A stretch of 49,058 nt of DNA from Candidatus Polarisedimenticolaceae bacterium (lineage in GTDB: Bacteria > Pseudomonadota > Gammaproteobacteria > Chromatiales > Chromatiaceae), in NCBI GenBank assembly GCA_021647945.1, contig JAKITT010000015.1:1-49058 (forward strand), read 5' to 3'. Below are positions 17,971-27,435 of the stretch, in pieces. The notes under the pieces are model-generated. The model was not told the DNA's origin. It worked only from the letters and a program-made list of their open reading frames with translations, and did no database searches. Numbering within the stretch: position 1 is the stretch's first letter; each line of letters starts with the position of its first letter. The translations under genes and the position numbers were made by a program.

Positions 17971-18480
17971 TTACTCCTCTTCGCCATCTGTTGGTTTAGG
18001 GGCTGAAGCAAGAGATTGCAGCAGCGCAGGATCATTCAGGGCTTTTGATATGAGATCTTCAGCGCCTGTTTTACCATCCATATAGGTCATCAGGTTGGAG
18101 AGCTGGGTACGAGCCTTGAGCATGTCACTCAGTGCGCCAACTTTTGATGCGATAGCGGTTGGGGAGAAGTCATCCATGCTCTCAAAGGTGAGATCAATAC
18201 TGAGATTGCCTTCACCTGTCAGGGTGTTGGGCACCTGGAATGCAGCTCTTGGTTTCATAGATTTGAGACGATCATCAAAATTATCGACATCAATCTCTAA
18301 CATCTTGCGCTCAGCAACAGGAGGCAAAGGCTCGGCTGGTTTGCCAGAAAGATCTGCCATAACACCCATCACAAAGGGGAGCTGAACCTTCTTCTCTGCG
18401 CCATAAACCTCTACATCGTACTCAATCTGAACACGTGGAGCGCGGTTTCTAGCTATAAATTTTTGGCTGCTCTGAGCCAT
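17971..18480 (-). CDS. tssB: T6SS sheath small subunit TssB
   Basis: This 169-residue protein is TssB (VipA/ImpC-type small subunit). RAPRVQIEYDVEVYGAEKKV, VMGVMADLSGKP and the block IDVDNFDDRLKSMKPR are diagnostic, with a C-terminal helical region (LSDMLKARTQLSNLMTYMDG). It co-assembles with TssC into the sheath and is bound by TagJ in H1-type systems. tssC follows after 3 bases and tssA precedes it by 36 bases. AGGAGG is visible just before the ATG. Confidence 0.97.
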   Translation of the reverse strand: MAQSSQKFIARNRAPRVQIEYDVEVYGAEKKVQLPFVMGVMADLSGKPAEPLPPVAERKMLEIDVDNFDDRLKSMKPRAAFQVPNTLTGEGNLSIDLTFESMDDFSPTAIASKVGALSDMLKARTQLSNLMTYMDGKTGAEDLISKALNDPALLQSLASAPKPTDGEEE

Positions 18481-18516
18481 AACAGACCTCCTAATAATGT
18501 AAAAAACTTGATTGGA

Positions 18517-19587
18517 TTACCAGCTACTACCTTGTTGGCTCTCTGAATCTTCGCTCTTGGGTCCACGAATAGTCTCCACTTGTGACACCCCATCGGGGGC
18601 CATATTTTGGATAATATCCATGAAATTCATATTCACCATGCTTTTTGCCCGCTGTATCAAGAGTGGAATGGGGCTGCTTGGCTCACTACGTTGGTAATAC
18701 TTTTCGATTTTTTCTAATGTGCGAATGACATCATTACGGGTGTTGACGGCACCACTGATAGAACCCCCCCCACCTGATTGTGATGAGCCGATACTCTCAC
18801 CATCATCGCCGGTGGCGGCCAGTTCGTCGCTGTCACTATTGGCACCGCGTTGTGTCAAAGGTTCAGCCAAACTCAGCTGTGCCTCCTTCAGGAGAGATCT
18901 GATATCTCTAAAGTTGACGCTGCTGCTAACACCCACCTGCTCGGTGACAAAATTTTCGATGGTATTGAGGCTATCTATGGACTCACTGATGGCTGTTGCA
19001 GTGGTCTGTAGCTCATCAATATCTGCATCCAAAAAGGCTGCATTGATGCTCTTCATCTCGACCATTTGAGTATTGCCACTGGGTGTTAAGTGGCCGCTGG
19101 CGATGTCGTGATCTCGTTGGCTGAAGCACCCCAGCATTTTAGAACTGACGAGTGGGGCGAGTCGAAGTGGGCGTATCATGGATGGGTCATCAATGGTGCT
19201 GAGTGCATTGACACGCATGGTTGGATCGTTGTCGTCCTCTTCATCCAGCAGTGGATAGATTGAATCCCAATGTTTTTCCATGAGCCCCTGTAGTAACAGC
19301 AGGCCATCTCTTAGACCACTGTAACCCTCTGTTTTCAGGGCTGAACGAATAATATGGACGAGAATACGGAGATCTTTAGTGCGAGCGGTGAGCGCGATGG
19401 ACTGCTTTAGAACATCTTTCCACTCAGGTTCCTCAGCCTCAATGATACTGTCGCCAATCTGCTGCTCCTCTTTGCCGGTAGCTATACGCTCCAGTTCAAC
19501 GAAGGCAGGATCATACTCCAGATCTTCACCGCATGGCGTCTCACTAGAGATCTCCAGCAGCAGGTTTTCTATATCAATTGCACTCAT
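18517..19587 (-). CDS. tssA: T6SS assembly protein TssA
   Basis: This 356-residue protein has the ImpA_N domain at its start (LLLEISSETPCGEDLEYDPA, then QIGDSIIEAEEPEWKDV). A variable middle rich in Ser and Gly follows, and then a TssA1-type C-terminal domain (RTLEKIEKYYQRSEPSSPIP and MNFMDIIQNMAPDG). This short form corresponds to the TssA1 class that contacts the baseplate. It is the first gene of the tssA-B-C run. The 136-base gap upstream is the best place for an operon promoter, but I cannot define one. Confidence 0.93.
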   Translation of the reverse strand: MSAIDIENLLLEISSETPCGEDLEYDPAFVELERIATGKEEQQIGDSIIEAEEPEWKDVLKQSIALTARTKDLRILVHIIRSALKTEGYSGLRDGLLLLQGLMEKHWDSIYPLLDEEDDNDPTMRVNALSTIDDPSMIRPLRLAPLVSSKMLGCFSQRDHDIASGHLTPSGNTQMVEMKSINAAFLDADIDELQTTATAISESIDSLNTIENFVTEQVGVSSSVNFRDIRSLLKEAQLSLAEPLTQRGANSDSDELAATGDDGESIGSSQSGGGGSISGAVNTRNDVIRTLEKIEKYYQRSEPSSPIPLLIQRAKSMVNMNFMDIIQNMAPDGVSQVETIRGPKSEDSESQQGSSW

Positions 19588-19723
19588 CTGTTTTCTACCG
19601 GGTCGGCTGATGATTCCCTATTAGTGGACTTGAATTCTAGCGCATGTGGCTAGGATTAATACTTAGGATTAATTCTACTAAATAATGACCTGTTTCTACT
19701 CTGCAATCTACAGAAATTTTACA

Positions 19724-20296
19724 TTAGTTAAGTTTTCCCGAACCGCCATTAGCGATATCAATGGCCTGTTTAGTAAAAAATTGATACTTCTCTGCGGCCT
19801 TTTCAGGCTCAATGGTCAGCGCAGCGAGTGTAATTGCGCCCCAGACAGCTTGGCCTGTTAACTCAACAGGGGGAGGTACGGGAGACATATCAGGCGGCAG
19901 CATGCTATCGCCACTCCAGAAAGCGGCAGCAGCAGTTAGACCCGCTGCGGTAGCAAAACCAGCCGCTTCAGCCGCCGCTTGGTTGGGTTGACAGCTCTCT
20001 TGGGAGGGGTTTTTGACCCATGCCTCAGCTGTTTGAACTGCCTTTTTTGCCTCTTTGGTGGCTGTTTCACCGAGTGTTGTATGTGCGGCAAGAGAGGCCA
20101 GCCAGACCGCCTCGCGTTTAGGCAGGGCGCAGGCCATGAAGTGGGCGGCATCAGCAAAGAGTTCGCCTTCGATCAACTTCTGTAGAAATTGAGCGGGCGT
20201 CTGCTCCGCTGTTAATAGTGTCTTGGCCTCCCCCTCTAGTTCAAAGAGGCTGCACACTTCAGCTGCTGTGGGCACGGTGATTTTTTTTAATTTCAT
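19724..20296 (-). CDS. DUF6931-like T6SS-associated protein
   Basis: This 190-residue soluble protein is rich in Ala and helical. Its features are an opening EVCSLFELEGEAKTLLTAEQ with TPAQFLQKLIEG, then HFMACALPKREAVWLASL, and a C-terminal VWGAITLAALTIEPEKAAEK. I associate this pattern with DUF6931 proteins that accompany vgrG in many T6SS loci; their role is unknown. It starts 13 bases downstream of vgrG on the same strand. A VgrG loading or adaptor role is a reasonable guess only. Confidence 0.65.
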   Translation of the reverse strand: MKLKKITVPTAAEVCSLFELEGEAKTLLTAEQTPAQFLQKLIEGELFADAAHFMACALPKREAVWLASLAAHTTLGETATKEAKKAVQTAEAWVKNPSQESCQPNQAAAEAAGFATAAGLTAAAAFWSGDSMLPPDMSPVPPPVELTGQAVWGAITLAALTIEPEKAAEKYQFFTKQAIDIANGGSGKLN

Positions 20297-20309
20297 CTTG
20301 GCTAAGCCC

Positions 20310-22331
20310 CTAGTTAATCTTTGTTATGCCGCCTTTGAGTGTCAGAACCCCATCACCGTTGATGGTGGTCATAGGGCTTTTGGCATCGAGCGTAGCATCG
20401 CCTTTGATATCAATGGCGACAGATTTCAACGTGATTTTGGCCGCTTCCAGTTTGATGCTGCTGCCGCCTGTGGCGAGAGTGATACTCGATGAGTCAATCT
20501 TTATCGAGCTACCGCTGACCTTTAACTCGATTGAGGTGCCGGCTGTTATGTTGCCCTTGCCAGAACTTATATCAATAGTTAGGTCGCCACTAGCGATGGT
20601 GACGGTTCGATTACCTTTATTGATGTCGAGTGTATCATCACCCTCTTCCAGAGTGGTGGTTCTATCGTTATAGATTTCAGTAGTTTGGCTGCCGTCAGTG
20701 GCGTCTTTACAGCCCACTTTTATGCTCTGGTTGTTGAAGATCTCAGTGCTGGAATCACCCTCTTTGGACTTATCAAAGCCCACTTTCAGGGTGGCATTGT
20801 TCTCTACAACCTGGTTGAAATCATGCTCAGCATGGAGGTAGATCTCCTCCGCATCCTTTGTATCGTCAAAGGTCAGCTCATTAGAGTTCTGACCTGTCCC
20901 CTCTTTGCTACTGCGGGAGACGATGCCCGATTTGGTCTTGAAATTGGGCAACGGATGGGGCGGGCTGTTGTCGTTGTTGTAGACACTGCCGGTGATGATG
21001 GGTTGGTTGGGGTCACCCTCTAAAAAGCTGACAATCACCTCGTGGCCAATTCGGGGGAGGAAGATAGCGCCCCAGGCTTTGCCTGCCCACAACTGTGCAA
21101 CGCGTACCCAGCAGGAGCTGTTTTCATCAGCGAGACCCTCCCGGTCCCAATGAAATTGCACCTTTACACGGCCAAACTCATCGGTATAGATCTCCTCTTT
21201 TTCAGGGCCAACAACGATCGCTGTCTGTAACCCTTGAATGCTGGGTTTGGCGGTCATACGTTGAGGGCGGAAATCTTTCTTGCTTTCAATGGCGGTGAAT
21301 TGGCAGCTGTAGATCTCCTCTGTTTCGCTATTGGAGCCTGATCCATAGCCGCTTGAACGCAGCTGATATTGCGTTGAGGTGATCAGATACTCCTGATTTT
21401 GGTCATCACGCTGGTGTTCGCATAGCTCAAAAAGGGTGCCAGCGGCGGGTTGATTGTGTTTGGTAGTGCCTTCGACGATATCCTGCCCAACAAGCATCTC
21501 TTGCAGGCGGATTTTGACGTACTTTTCACCTGCACTCTCATCGTTATACTCGCCAGGGTAGTCAAATATTTCACTCGTCTTTGTACTATCTGGGTCAGTG
21601 GCGTGCACCTCAAGATTAGTGGTGGGGGTCTTGAAGTTGAATGATGAGAGGGCGTATTGGCTGGGACAGACCACCTGTGAATTGTTCCAGGTGAAGATAT
21701 ATCTACACTGGTTTGGCAATGTGTTGGGGTCATTAAGTGTGTAGATGAGCTCCCCTACGCTCTTGTGAGAGCTAACGGAATCGGTCAGTACCAGTTGATG
21801 TTTATCCTCAGTGTGTACGAAGTGGTAGTAGATCCCCTCTTGCTCCATTAGGCGGCTGATGAAGTTAAAGTCGGTCTCCCGATACTGTACGCAGTACTCT
21901 AGCGGACTGTAGGTGCCGGAGAGGTTCTCCTCAAAATCAGAAAAACCTGAATCTTTGAAGACCTCTTTGATGATCTCTGGCACGCTCTTCTCTTGGAAGA
22001 TACGGCAGTTGGCCTGATGAGTAAGGAACCAGAGCCAAGGCACCAAGGTGGCACGATAGAGTGAGAGCCCATCTTCTGTCAGCCCGCCAAAGCTAAAACG
22101 GCTCACATGGCCATTAAAATAGCGGTCGCCATCATCATGTTGTGCACAAACTGTGATAGTTTCAGCTAGCAGTTTGTCATGTTCAATGTTGTTATGTTCG
22201 CTAACCAGTTCGACTTCAAACTCAAATAGCTGGCCCAATTTTTCGCTGCCAAACATCTGTTTGAAGAGGAGTTCATCCTCCCCAAGTGGGGTGATGACAG
22301 ACATGCTTTGATTGACTTGGCTTATGGCCAT
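20310..22331 (-). CDS. vgrG: T6SS spike protein VgrG (TssI)
   Basis: This 673-residue protein combines gp27-like and gp5-like domains. Landmarks are DELLFKQMFGSEKLGQLFEF near the N-terminus, FNFISRLMEQEGIYYHFVH, GRVKVQFHWDREG, SCWVRVAQLWAGKAWGAIF and PRIGHEVIVSFLEGDPNQPI. The tail is a repeated beta-helix (ITIASGDLTIDISSGKGNIT, then further IKI/ITL strands) ending at ITKIN. No extra effector domain follows, so it is a structural VgrG that needs separate PAAR or effector partners. It is divergent from the TssB-TssC fusion at 22498. Confidence 0.95.
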   Translation of the reverse strand: MAISQVNQSMSVITPLGEDELLFKQMFGSEKLGQLFEFEVELVSEHNNIEHDKLLAETITVCAQHDDGDRYFNGHVSRFSFGGLTEDGLSLYRATLVPWLWFLTHQANCRIFQEKSVPEIIKEVFKDSGFSDFEENLSGTYSPLEYCVQYRETDFNFISRLMEQEGIYYHFVHTEDKHQLVLTDSVSSHKSVGELIYTLNDPNTLPNQCRYIFTWNNSQVVCPSQYALSSFNFKTPTTNLEVHATDPDSTKTSEIFDYPGEYNDESAGEKYVKIRLQEMLVGQDIVEGTTKHNQPAAGTLFELCEHQRDDQNQEYLITSTQYQLRSSGYGSGSNSETEEIYSCQFTAIESKKDFRPQRMTAKPSIQGLQTAIVVGPEKEEIYTDEFGRVKVQFHWDREGLADENSSCWVRVAQLWAGKAWGAIFLPRIGHEVIVSFLEGDPNQPIITGSVYNNDNSPPHPLPNFKTKSGIVSRSSKEGTGQNSNELTFDDTKDAEEIYLHAEHDFNQVVENNATLKVGFDKSKEGDSSTEIFNNQSIKVGCKDATDGSQTTEIYNDRTTTLEEGDDTLDINKGNRTVTIASGDLTIDISSGKGNITAGTSIELKVSGSSIKIDSSSITLATGGSSIKLEAAKITLKSVAIDIKGDATLDAKSPMTTINGDGVLTLKGGITKIN

Positions 22332-22497
22332 ACGATGACACCTTATAATTTATCTAATCCGTCCTGATTGTCGGCAGTCTAGGCGATTTTAAAAAGTTTT
22401 TCTCTACTTAAGCTGGCACTATTGGGTATTGTGTAAATGGCGTTCATTGTGTGGTTTACCTGTTCTAAAATTTACCTTTGCTGAGGGAGAGTAGTCT

Positions 22498-24000
22498 ATG
22501 TCTGATCAAATGACCTTTGAAATGGGGTTTAACCCTACAAATCGTACCTCAGACCAGAAACAGCAGAGTGCAATGCGTATTTTATTGATGGGCGATTTCA
22601 GTGGACGGCAAAACAGGGGTGTTGTAGAGGGGGGTGCTGCATTGGCTAAAAGGCCTATTCGCAGGGTTGATGTCGATAATTTTGAGTCGCGAATGAGTGA
22701 CTATCAACCGACGATAACACTACCTATGATGGGGCCCGATGAGGCACCACTCACACTCCAATTTAATGAGCTGGAGGATTTTCATCCCGACGCCCTCTAC
22801 CTGCGACTCCCCCTCTTTCAAGCACTCCGTCGATTACGGGCTCGTCTCGCTGATCCGGCAACTTTTACTGAAGCAGCAGCTGAGCTAAAGCAAACGGCTG
22901 AGGCTAGCCCGCCCGCCGCCACTGCAGCCCCCTCTGCCGAGAGTGATGACGATATGTTTGGCCGACTGCTGGGCCAAACACCTGGGACGGCACGCGCAGC
23001 TGATATCGACACCTTTATCCAAGGCATTGTTGCCCCCCATATCGTGCCTGAAGTGGCCGCTGAACAGGCGAGTTACCTCAACTCAATTGATGAGGCGATC
23101 AGTAGCCAGATGCGTGAGCTGCTGCACCAACCTGAATTTCAGGCGCTGGAGTCCGCTTGGTGGTCGGTCTACCGCCTCATCACCCGCTTAGAGTGTGATG
23201 AGAGCCTACAGATCTATCTACTCGATGTGAGCAAACAAGAGCTGTTAGAGGATATCAATGCCGCCGGAGAGGGGCTGCAAAATAGCGCTCTTTATCGACT
23301 GCTGGTAGAGCAGGGTGTTAAGACGATGGGGGGTGAAGCTTGGTCAGTGGTAGCGGGTGACTATCAGTTTGGTAGCAGCGGAGATGATATCAACCTATTG
23401 GCGGCGCTCGCCACCATCACCCAACAAGCAGGTGGTCCCTTTTTGGCTGATGCAGAGAGTGCATTGATAGGTTGCCAATCATTTGCCAGCGCCCCCTCAC
23501 CTGAGATGTGGACAGCAGCAGGCCCGCAAGCGCTCCATCGTTGGCAGACGCTACGTGCCAGCACCATCGCTCCGTGGATCGGGCTGGCACTGCCCCGCGT
23601 TCTACAACGTCTACCGTATGGGGCCAATGGCGAAGAGATCGACAGCTTCAACTTTGAAGAGCAGCTCACAGCGCCCGGTGAACATGAGGGCCACCTATGG
23701 GGGAGCGCTGCATTCGCCTGTGCCATGCTGCTAGCAGAGGCGTTTCAGCAGCAGGGGTGGTCGATGCAACCAGGAGATCGACTGGATATTGATGATCTGC
23801 CCGCCTTCACCTACCAGACAGATGAGGGCAGAGTGCTACTGCCCGGCGCTGAGGCGCTCCTCAGTGAGCGTGCGGGTGAGGCGATTATGCAGCAGGGGTT
23901 GATACCACTGCTGAGTTACCGCAATCGTAATATGGTGCGGGTATTACGTTTTCAATCGGTCGCTGATCCGTTGACCTCTCTGGCGGGGCCGTGGAGATGA
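22498..24000 (+). CDS. Fused TssB-like/TssC-like sheath paralogue
   Basis: This is a 500-residue protein made of two sheath domains. Residues about 25-130 resemble TssB (ILLMGDFSGRQNRGVVEGG, then VDVDNFESRMSDYQPTI and LEDFHPDALYLRLPLFQAL). Residues about 175-495 resemble TssC (FQALESAWWSVYRLITRLEC, EAWSVVAGDYQFGS, GLALPRVLQRLPYGANG and HLWGSAAFACAMLLAEAFQQ). An acidic, Ala/Pro-rich linker joins them. The TssC C-terminus (about the last 100 residues, with CRFAHYLKCIVRDKIGSF in the true TssC) is missing; the chain stops at LTSLAGPWR. GGGAG lies 8 bases before the ATG. It cannot form a normal sheath and may be a regulator, cap or adaptor for the effector genes that follow. Confidence 0.85.
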   Translation: MSDQMTFEMGFNPTNRTSDQKQQSAMRILLMGDFSGRQNRGVVEGGAALAKRPIRRVDVDNFESRMSDYQPTITLPMMGPDEAPLTLQFNELEDFHPDALYLRLPLFQALRRLRARLADPATFTEAAAELKQTAEASPPAATAAPSAESDDDMFGRLLGQTPGTARAADIDTFIQGIVAPHIVPEVAAEQASYLNSIDEAISSQMRELLHQPEFQALESAWWSVYRLITRLECDESLQIYLLDVSKQELLEDINAAGEGLQNSALYRLLVEQGVKTMGGEAWSVVAGDYQFGSSGDDINLLAALATITQQAGGPFLADAESALIGCQSFASAPSPEMWTAAGPQALHRWQTLRASTIAPWIGLALPRVLQRLPYGANGEEIDSFNFEEQLTAPGEHEGHLWGSAAFACAMLLAEAFQQQGWSMQPGDRLDIDDLPAFTYQTDEGRVLLPGAEALLSERAGEAIMQQGLIPLLSYRNRNMVRVLRFQSVADPLTSLAGPWR

Positions 24001-24017
24001 GTGATGGTTGCTAGCTG

Positions 24018-24347
24018 ATGTTGCAGATTCGTAAGGAGCAGATGGAGCTGTTTGATGCAGTGATGCTGGAGCAGTTTATAGAGAAGATGGAGAGAGAGCT
24101 GCATCATCTCTTCTCTGATATGAGTGCTGATGAGATAGGTAAGCAGATCATCAGCGGCATACGCATAGCAGCCACCTACGGCATCACCTCAGAGCAAGCG
24201 GTTGCGCTCTACATTACGCTGATGTGTGGCATGGGGGCGGACTTCCCGCAACAAGAGAGTAACGAGTGGATAGCGTCTACCCTAAAGAGTGATGAATTGA
24301 ACCAACAGGCGAAGATGGATCTGATCTTCGCCCGGCTTGAGAGCTAA
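24018..24347 (+). CDS. Small T6SS-associated protein of unknown function
   Basis: This 109-residue helical, acidic protein (LFDAVMLEQFIEKMERELHH, then ISGIRIAATYGITSEQAVAL and YITLMCGMGADFP) resembles a family often found beside T6SS effectors, but I cannot name it. It starts 17 bases after the TssB-TssC fusion gene and ends shortly before the large metallopeptidase gene, so all three are co-transcribed. A second ATG at 24042 is an alternative start. A chaperone or adaptor role is a guess from context. Confidence 0.6.
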   Translation: MLQIRKEQMELFDAVMLEQFIEKMERELHHLFSDMSADEIGKQIISGIRIAATYGITSEQAVALYITLMCGMGADFPQQESNEWIASTLKSDELNQQAKMDLIFARLES

Positions 24348-24372
24348 ATTACCGCCTTACAGGAGTGATTTG

Positions 24373-27300
24373 ATGGGCTGGTTAAGCAATGCCTTAAAGA
24401 AGATTAAAAAGAGCTTTGGCAGCAAAGGGGTAGGGAGTAGCGAAACTGAGTGTCCACTGAAGGAGACGGGGCTGCTGGTGGTTGTGGTGCAGAAACATAA
24501 TCGCGAGACCTTGGCCGGTGCTGTTGTTGGTATTGAAGGCAAGAGCCCATCACATAAGCAGAGCGATAAAGATGGGCTGGCTCTATTCAAACCTCTGGAA
24601 CCCGGCGCCTATAAAATATCAGTCGATCTACCCAGTGCATTGAAAGAGAATTATGAAGAGGTAGAGGTGACCGAAGAGGTCGTCTCACTCGGCAGCTGCC
24701 CGGTACATGTGACCCATGTACATCCATTCGCTGAACTTAAAGTGAAGTTGGTCCAGCTGGCTGATCGCAACAAAGTGATTGGTGGGGCAACGGTTGAAAT
24801 ATCGGGTGATAACAGCTACCCAGCAAAAACCAGTCTGGATAGTGATGGGACCGCCGATTTTGGCAAGGTTAGAGTAGGCAAATATAACCTTAAAGTGACG
24901 CTGAAGCGGGATGATGCGGAGAGTTTTGCTACACCCACACCACAAGAGATCGAGCTTTCGGTAAAACAGAAACTGGGGCTGGTAGTGAAGGTGGCCAATA
25001 ATGTGGTGACTCCCAAGATCGAACTCGAGTACAAAACTGTGTTGCTAGAGCGAAATCTGGCGCAATATCAGGAAGGTAATGAAGAAAAAATCTACGCCGA
25101 CCCCACCTATATTGAACTTTATCTAGCGCAGAAAAATAAGAGCTACCCTTTCACCAAAGGGGCTAAATTGACATGTTCAGGTGCGAGTGTTGAGGCCTAT
25201 CTCGATGAGGCCTGCCAGAATTTACTGGCGGGTGATCTCGGCGCAGGGATTGCATTGACCCATGAGCAGCTCAAGGATGAAAAGCGGCTAAGGCTTTATC
25301 TCAGAGGTAAGGTGGCCGGTCCGTTTGATCTCACATTAGAGGTAGATGATCCAGAAGACCCTGCAATCAAACGGGAAGAGACGGCTAAAGAGAAGATGGG
25401 GGTTGTCGAGTTAAAGGCCACGCTGCACCAGCAAGATCAGGCAGAACTTAAAAATATTAAGACTGATCCAGATACAGACCCGGTTGAAGCTTACTACATA
25501 AACCTAAAAGATAGAGAACTGCCTGCACAGAAGGCGATGAGTGATGAGGCTAAGATCAAACTTGGTCGTCTACTACATTGCCAGAACAAGGCTAACTTTA
25601 GCCGTGCCAAGTTTGTGGTCAATAAGCTTGATGCCAGTCACTGGCCTGATGGCAGTGGTGACTATGAGATCTATATCAACCGAACAGGCACCGGCAGTGA
25701 TCTGGCGCTCTATGAGACCGAGTGGGATGGTGCGCCTAAGAAGTTTCCGCTAAAGATCAAACTATCTGATCTGAAATCTGCTGACCAGACCTTCTGGATT
25801 GAAGGGAAAAGCGTCAGTGATAAGCGGCTTGATGTCAGGCTAGATCTGACACTTGATCGCCCCGACGGTGGGCTAGCAAAGGAGGTGAAACGCAACGGTG
25901 ATTGGTCTCGTTTCACTGTGATTGAGATTAAGGAGGTGAAGGTTGAATATCAACCGAAAAGAGGTACATCGATCCGCTGGGATCGATCTGTAAATAGATT
26001 CCATATTAATCAGGCGGCCACATGGGATGCTACAACTAAGAAATTTACTACGGATGCAGATACAGAGCTAGATGGCAGGAAGATAATCATCGGAGCGCAG
26101 TTGAGCAAAGCCTTTAAGGATGTAACGGTTCACTTCATGCTTGCGCCGGATGAGAATAACCGCAAAACTGCCAATTGGGGGGAAGATATTCCCGCGATAT
26201 GGAGGTGGAAGGATGTTGATAAGCATGTCAAACATCTGGATAAAGCTGATCGTAAAGATCTTCTGCACCTGTCGGCAAAGACCGATGCCACCGGATATGC
26301 CAAGGTGGAGTTAACCCTCTCCCGATTTGGTGGGGATATCTTCTGGCCCGCCTGTTATATCAGTGAAGATCCACATCTGGCCAAATATGTCGATGGTTTT
26401 GCCGGGCTGGAAAAGAGGGTGCCGACCATGACAGAAAATTCGGTCACTGTTTGGAGAAAATTTTGGTATCAAGAGGTCAAAGTGACTGGAATAGATGTTG
26501 CCGGTTTTGGTGACTCAGCAGAGACCTATGAGGATGTAAAGGCAGATATGATTGCAGCGCCAGTGGTGGAGATGCCCCGTGCGACAGCGGATGCTATTGC
26601 AACCCCGGTGATCTATCCGAAGCATATGGTGAGCTTCTATCTAAATAATGCGCGTACGGCCTACATCAATAACTATCCAGGTGATACAGATGACGCCCTG
26701 GTGGTGGGTGATGCGACAGAGTCAACCTTCTTCAACCTTGCGAAGCCGGCCTCTGATAGGCCCGTTATGATCCCAATCTTAAATGCACACGCATTATGGG
26801 TGGCTGACGGTACAACTTCATCGGCCGCTATTCCTTGGTTCTCAGCAGCAGATTTCCCACTAGATTTCAGTGCAGATAAAAAACTGCTGGATCCTCCACT
26901 ACAAGGTGGTGATCTGCTGATATCAGGTGATTGGGAGTCGATGGATTGGGATGCTGCTGCAAATGGTGGTGCTGGCGATTGGGTGAACCCACAGAGTGGC
27001 GCGCTGCAGGCGGCAGATATAGAGCTGGATCCAAACCGAAGTAGTCCACGTGCAGTCCAAATCAAGAAGCCCGCTGCACTTGTTGTGATAGCAGCGACGG
27101 AAGTCACGATAACCAATCTGACATTGCGGGGTGGTGTCACCTATCTGGGGACTTCATACGATGATGGCATCGTAAACTCCTACACGCCCAATGATGAACA
27201 GGACTTCATCAACACCATCAATCATGAGATTGGCCACTCCTTAAAACAGGTGACGAAGATTCGTCCGGCGGGCATTCCGGCACACCCCCATCAGTATGAT

Positions 27301-27435
27301 CAAAGTGGCTCGCACTGCAATTACACGAATAAAAGCTGCCTGATGTACGAGTCGGGGCCGCAGGCAGCATCATTGAATCGTTACTGCCCTGTTTGTCACC
27401 CCTACGTTCTAGTCCAGGATATGTCTAAGGTATGA
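24373..27435 (+). CDS. Large putative metallopeptidase T6SS effector
   Basis: This 1020-residue protein starts at the ATG at 24373, 7 bases after AGGAG; the longer frame overlapping the upstream gene is unlikely. Residues about 24-120 and 128-215 are two transthyretin/carboxypeptidase-regulatory-like domains (ETLAGAVVGIEGKSPSHKQS and KVIGGATVEISGDN). The long middle is beta-rich and unrecognised. Near the C-terminus is a zinc motif NHEIGHSLKQV (His951 and His955), followed by QSGSHCNY, SCLMYESG and YCPVCHPY. The Cys/His pattern is repeated in the fragment at 28765. There is no signal peptide. It overlaps the following lipoprotein by ATGA, which fits toxin-immunity coupling. Confidence 0.7.
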   Translation: MGWLSNALKKIKKSFGSKGVGSSETECPLKETGLLVVVVQKHNRETLAGAVVGIEGKSPSHKQSDKDGLALFKPLEPGAYKISVDLPSALKENYEEVEVTEEVVSLGSCPVHVTHVHPFAELKVKLVQLADRNKVIGGATVEISGDNSYPAKTSLDSDGTADFGKVRVGKYNLKVTLKRDDAESFATPTPQEIELSVKQKLGLVVKVANNVVTPKIELEYKTVLLERNLAQYQEGNEEKIYADPTYIELYLAQKNKSYPFTKGAKLTCSGASVEAYLDEACQNLLAGDLGAGIALTHEQLKDEKRLRLYLRGKVAGPFDLTLEVDDPEDPAIKREETAKEKMGVVELKATLHQQDQAELKNIKTDPDTDPVEAYYINLKDRELPAQKAMSDEAKIKLGRLLHCQNKANFSRAKFVVNKLDASHWPDGSGDYEIYINRTGTGSDLALYETEWDGAPKKFPLKIKLSDLKSADQTFWIEGKSVSDKRLDVRLDLTLDRPDGGLAKEVKRNGDWSRFTVIEIKEVKVEYQPKRGTSIRWDRSVNRFHINQAATWDATTKKFTTDADTELDGRKIIIGAQLSKAFKDVTVHFMLAPDENNRKTANWGEDIPAIWRWKDVDKHVKHLDKADRKDLLHLSAKTDATGYAKVELTLSRFGGDIFWPACYISEDPHLAKYVDGFAGLEKRVPTMTENSVTVWRKFWYQEVKVTGIDVAGFGDSAETYEDVKADMIAAPVVEMPRATADAIATPVIYPKHMVSFYLNNARTAYINNYPGDTDDALVVGDATESTFFNLAKPASDRPVMIPILNAHALWVADGTTSSAAIPWFSAADFPLDFSADKKLLDPPLQGGDLLISGDWESMDWDAAANGGAGDWVNPQSGALQAADIELDPNRSSPRAVQIKKPAALVVIAATEVTITNLTLRGGVTYLGTSYDDGIVNSYTPNDEQDFINTINHEIGHSLKQVTKIRPAGIPAHPHQYDQSGSHCNYTNKSCLMYESGPQAASLNRYCPVCHPYVLVQDMSKV

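Noticed and set aside
20900-22331. Effector domain fused to VgrG
   Set aside because: The C-terminus ends with the beta-helix repeats; no extra domain is present.
22380-22470. Sigma-54 promoter in the vgrG-TssBC gap (TGGCAC at the right place)
   Set aside because: The downstream GC element of the -12 box is missing, so the match is incomplete.
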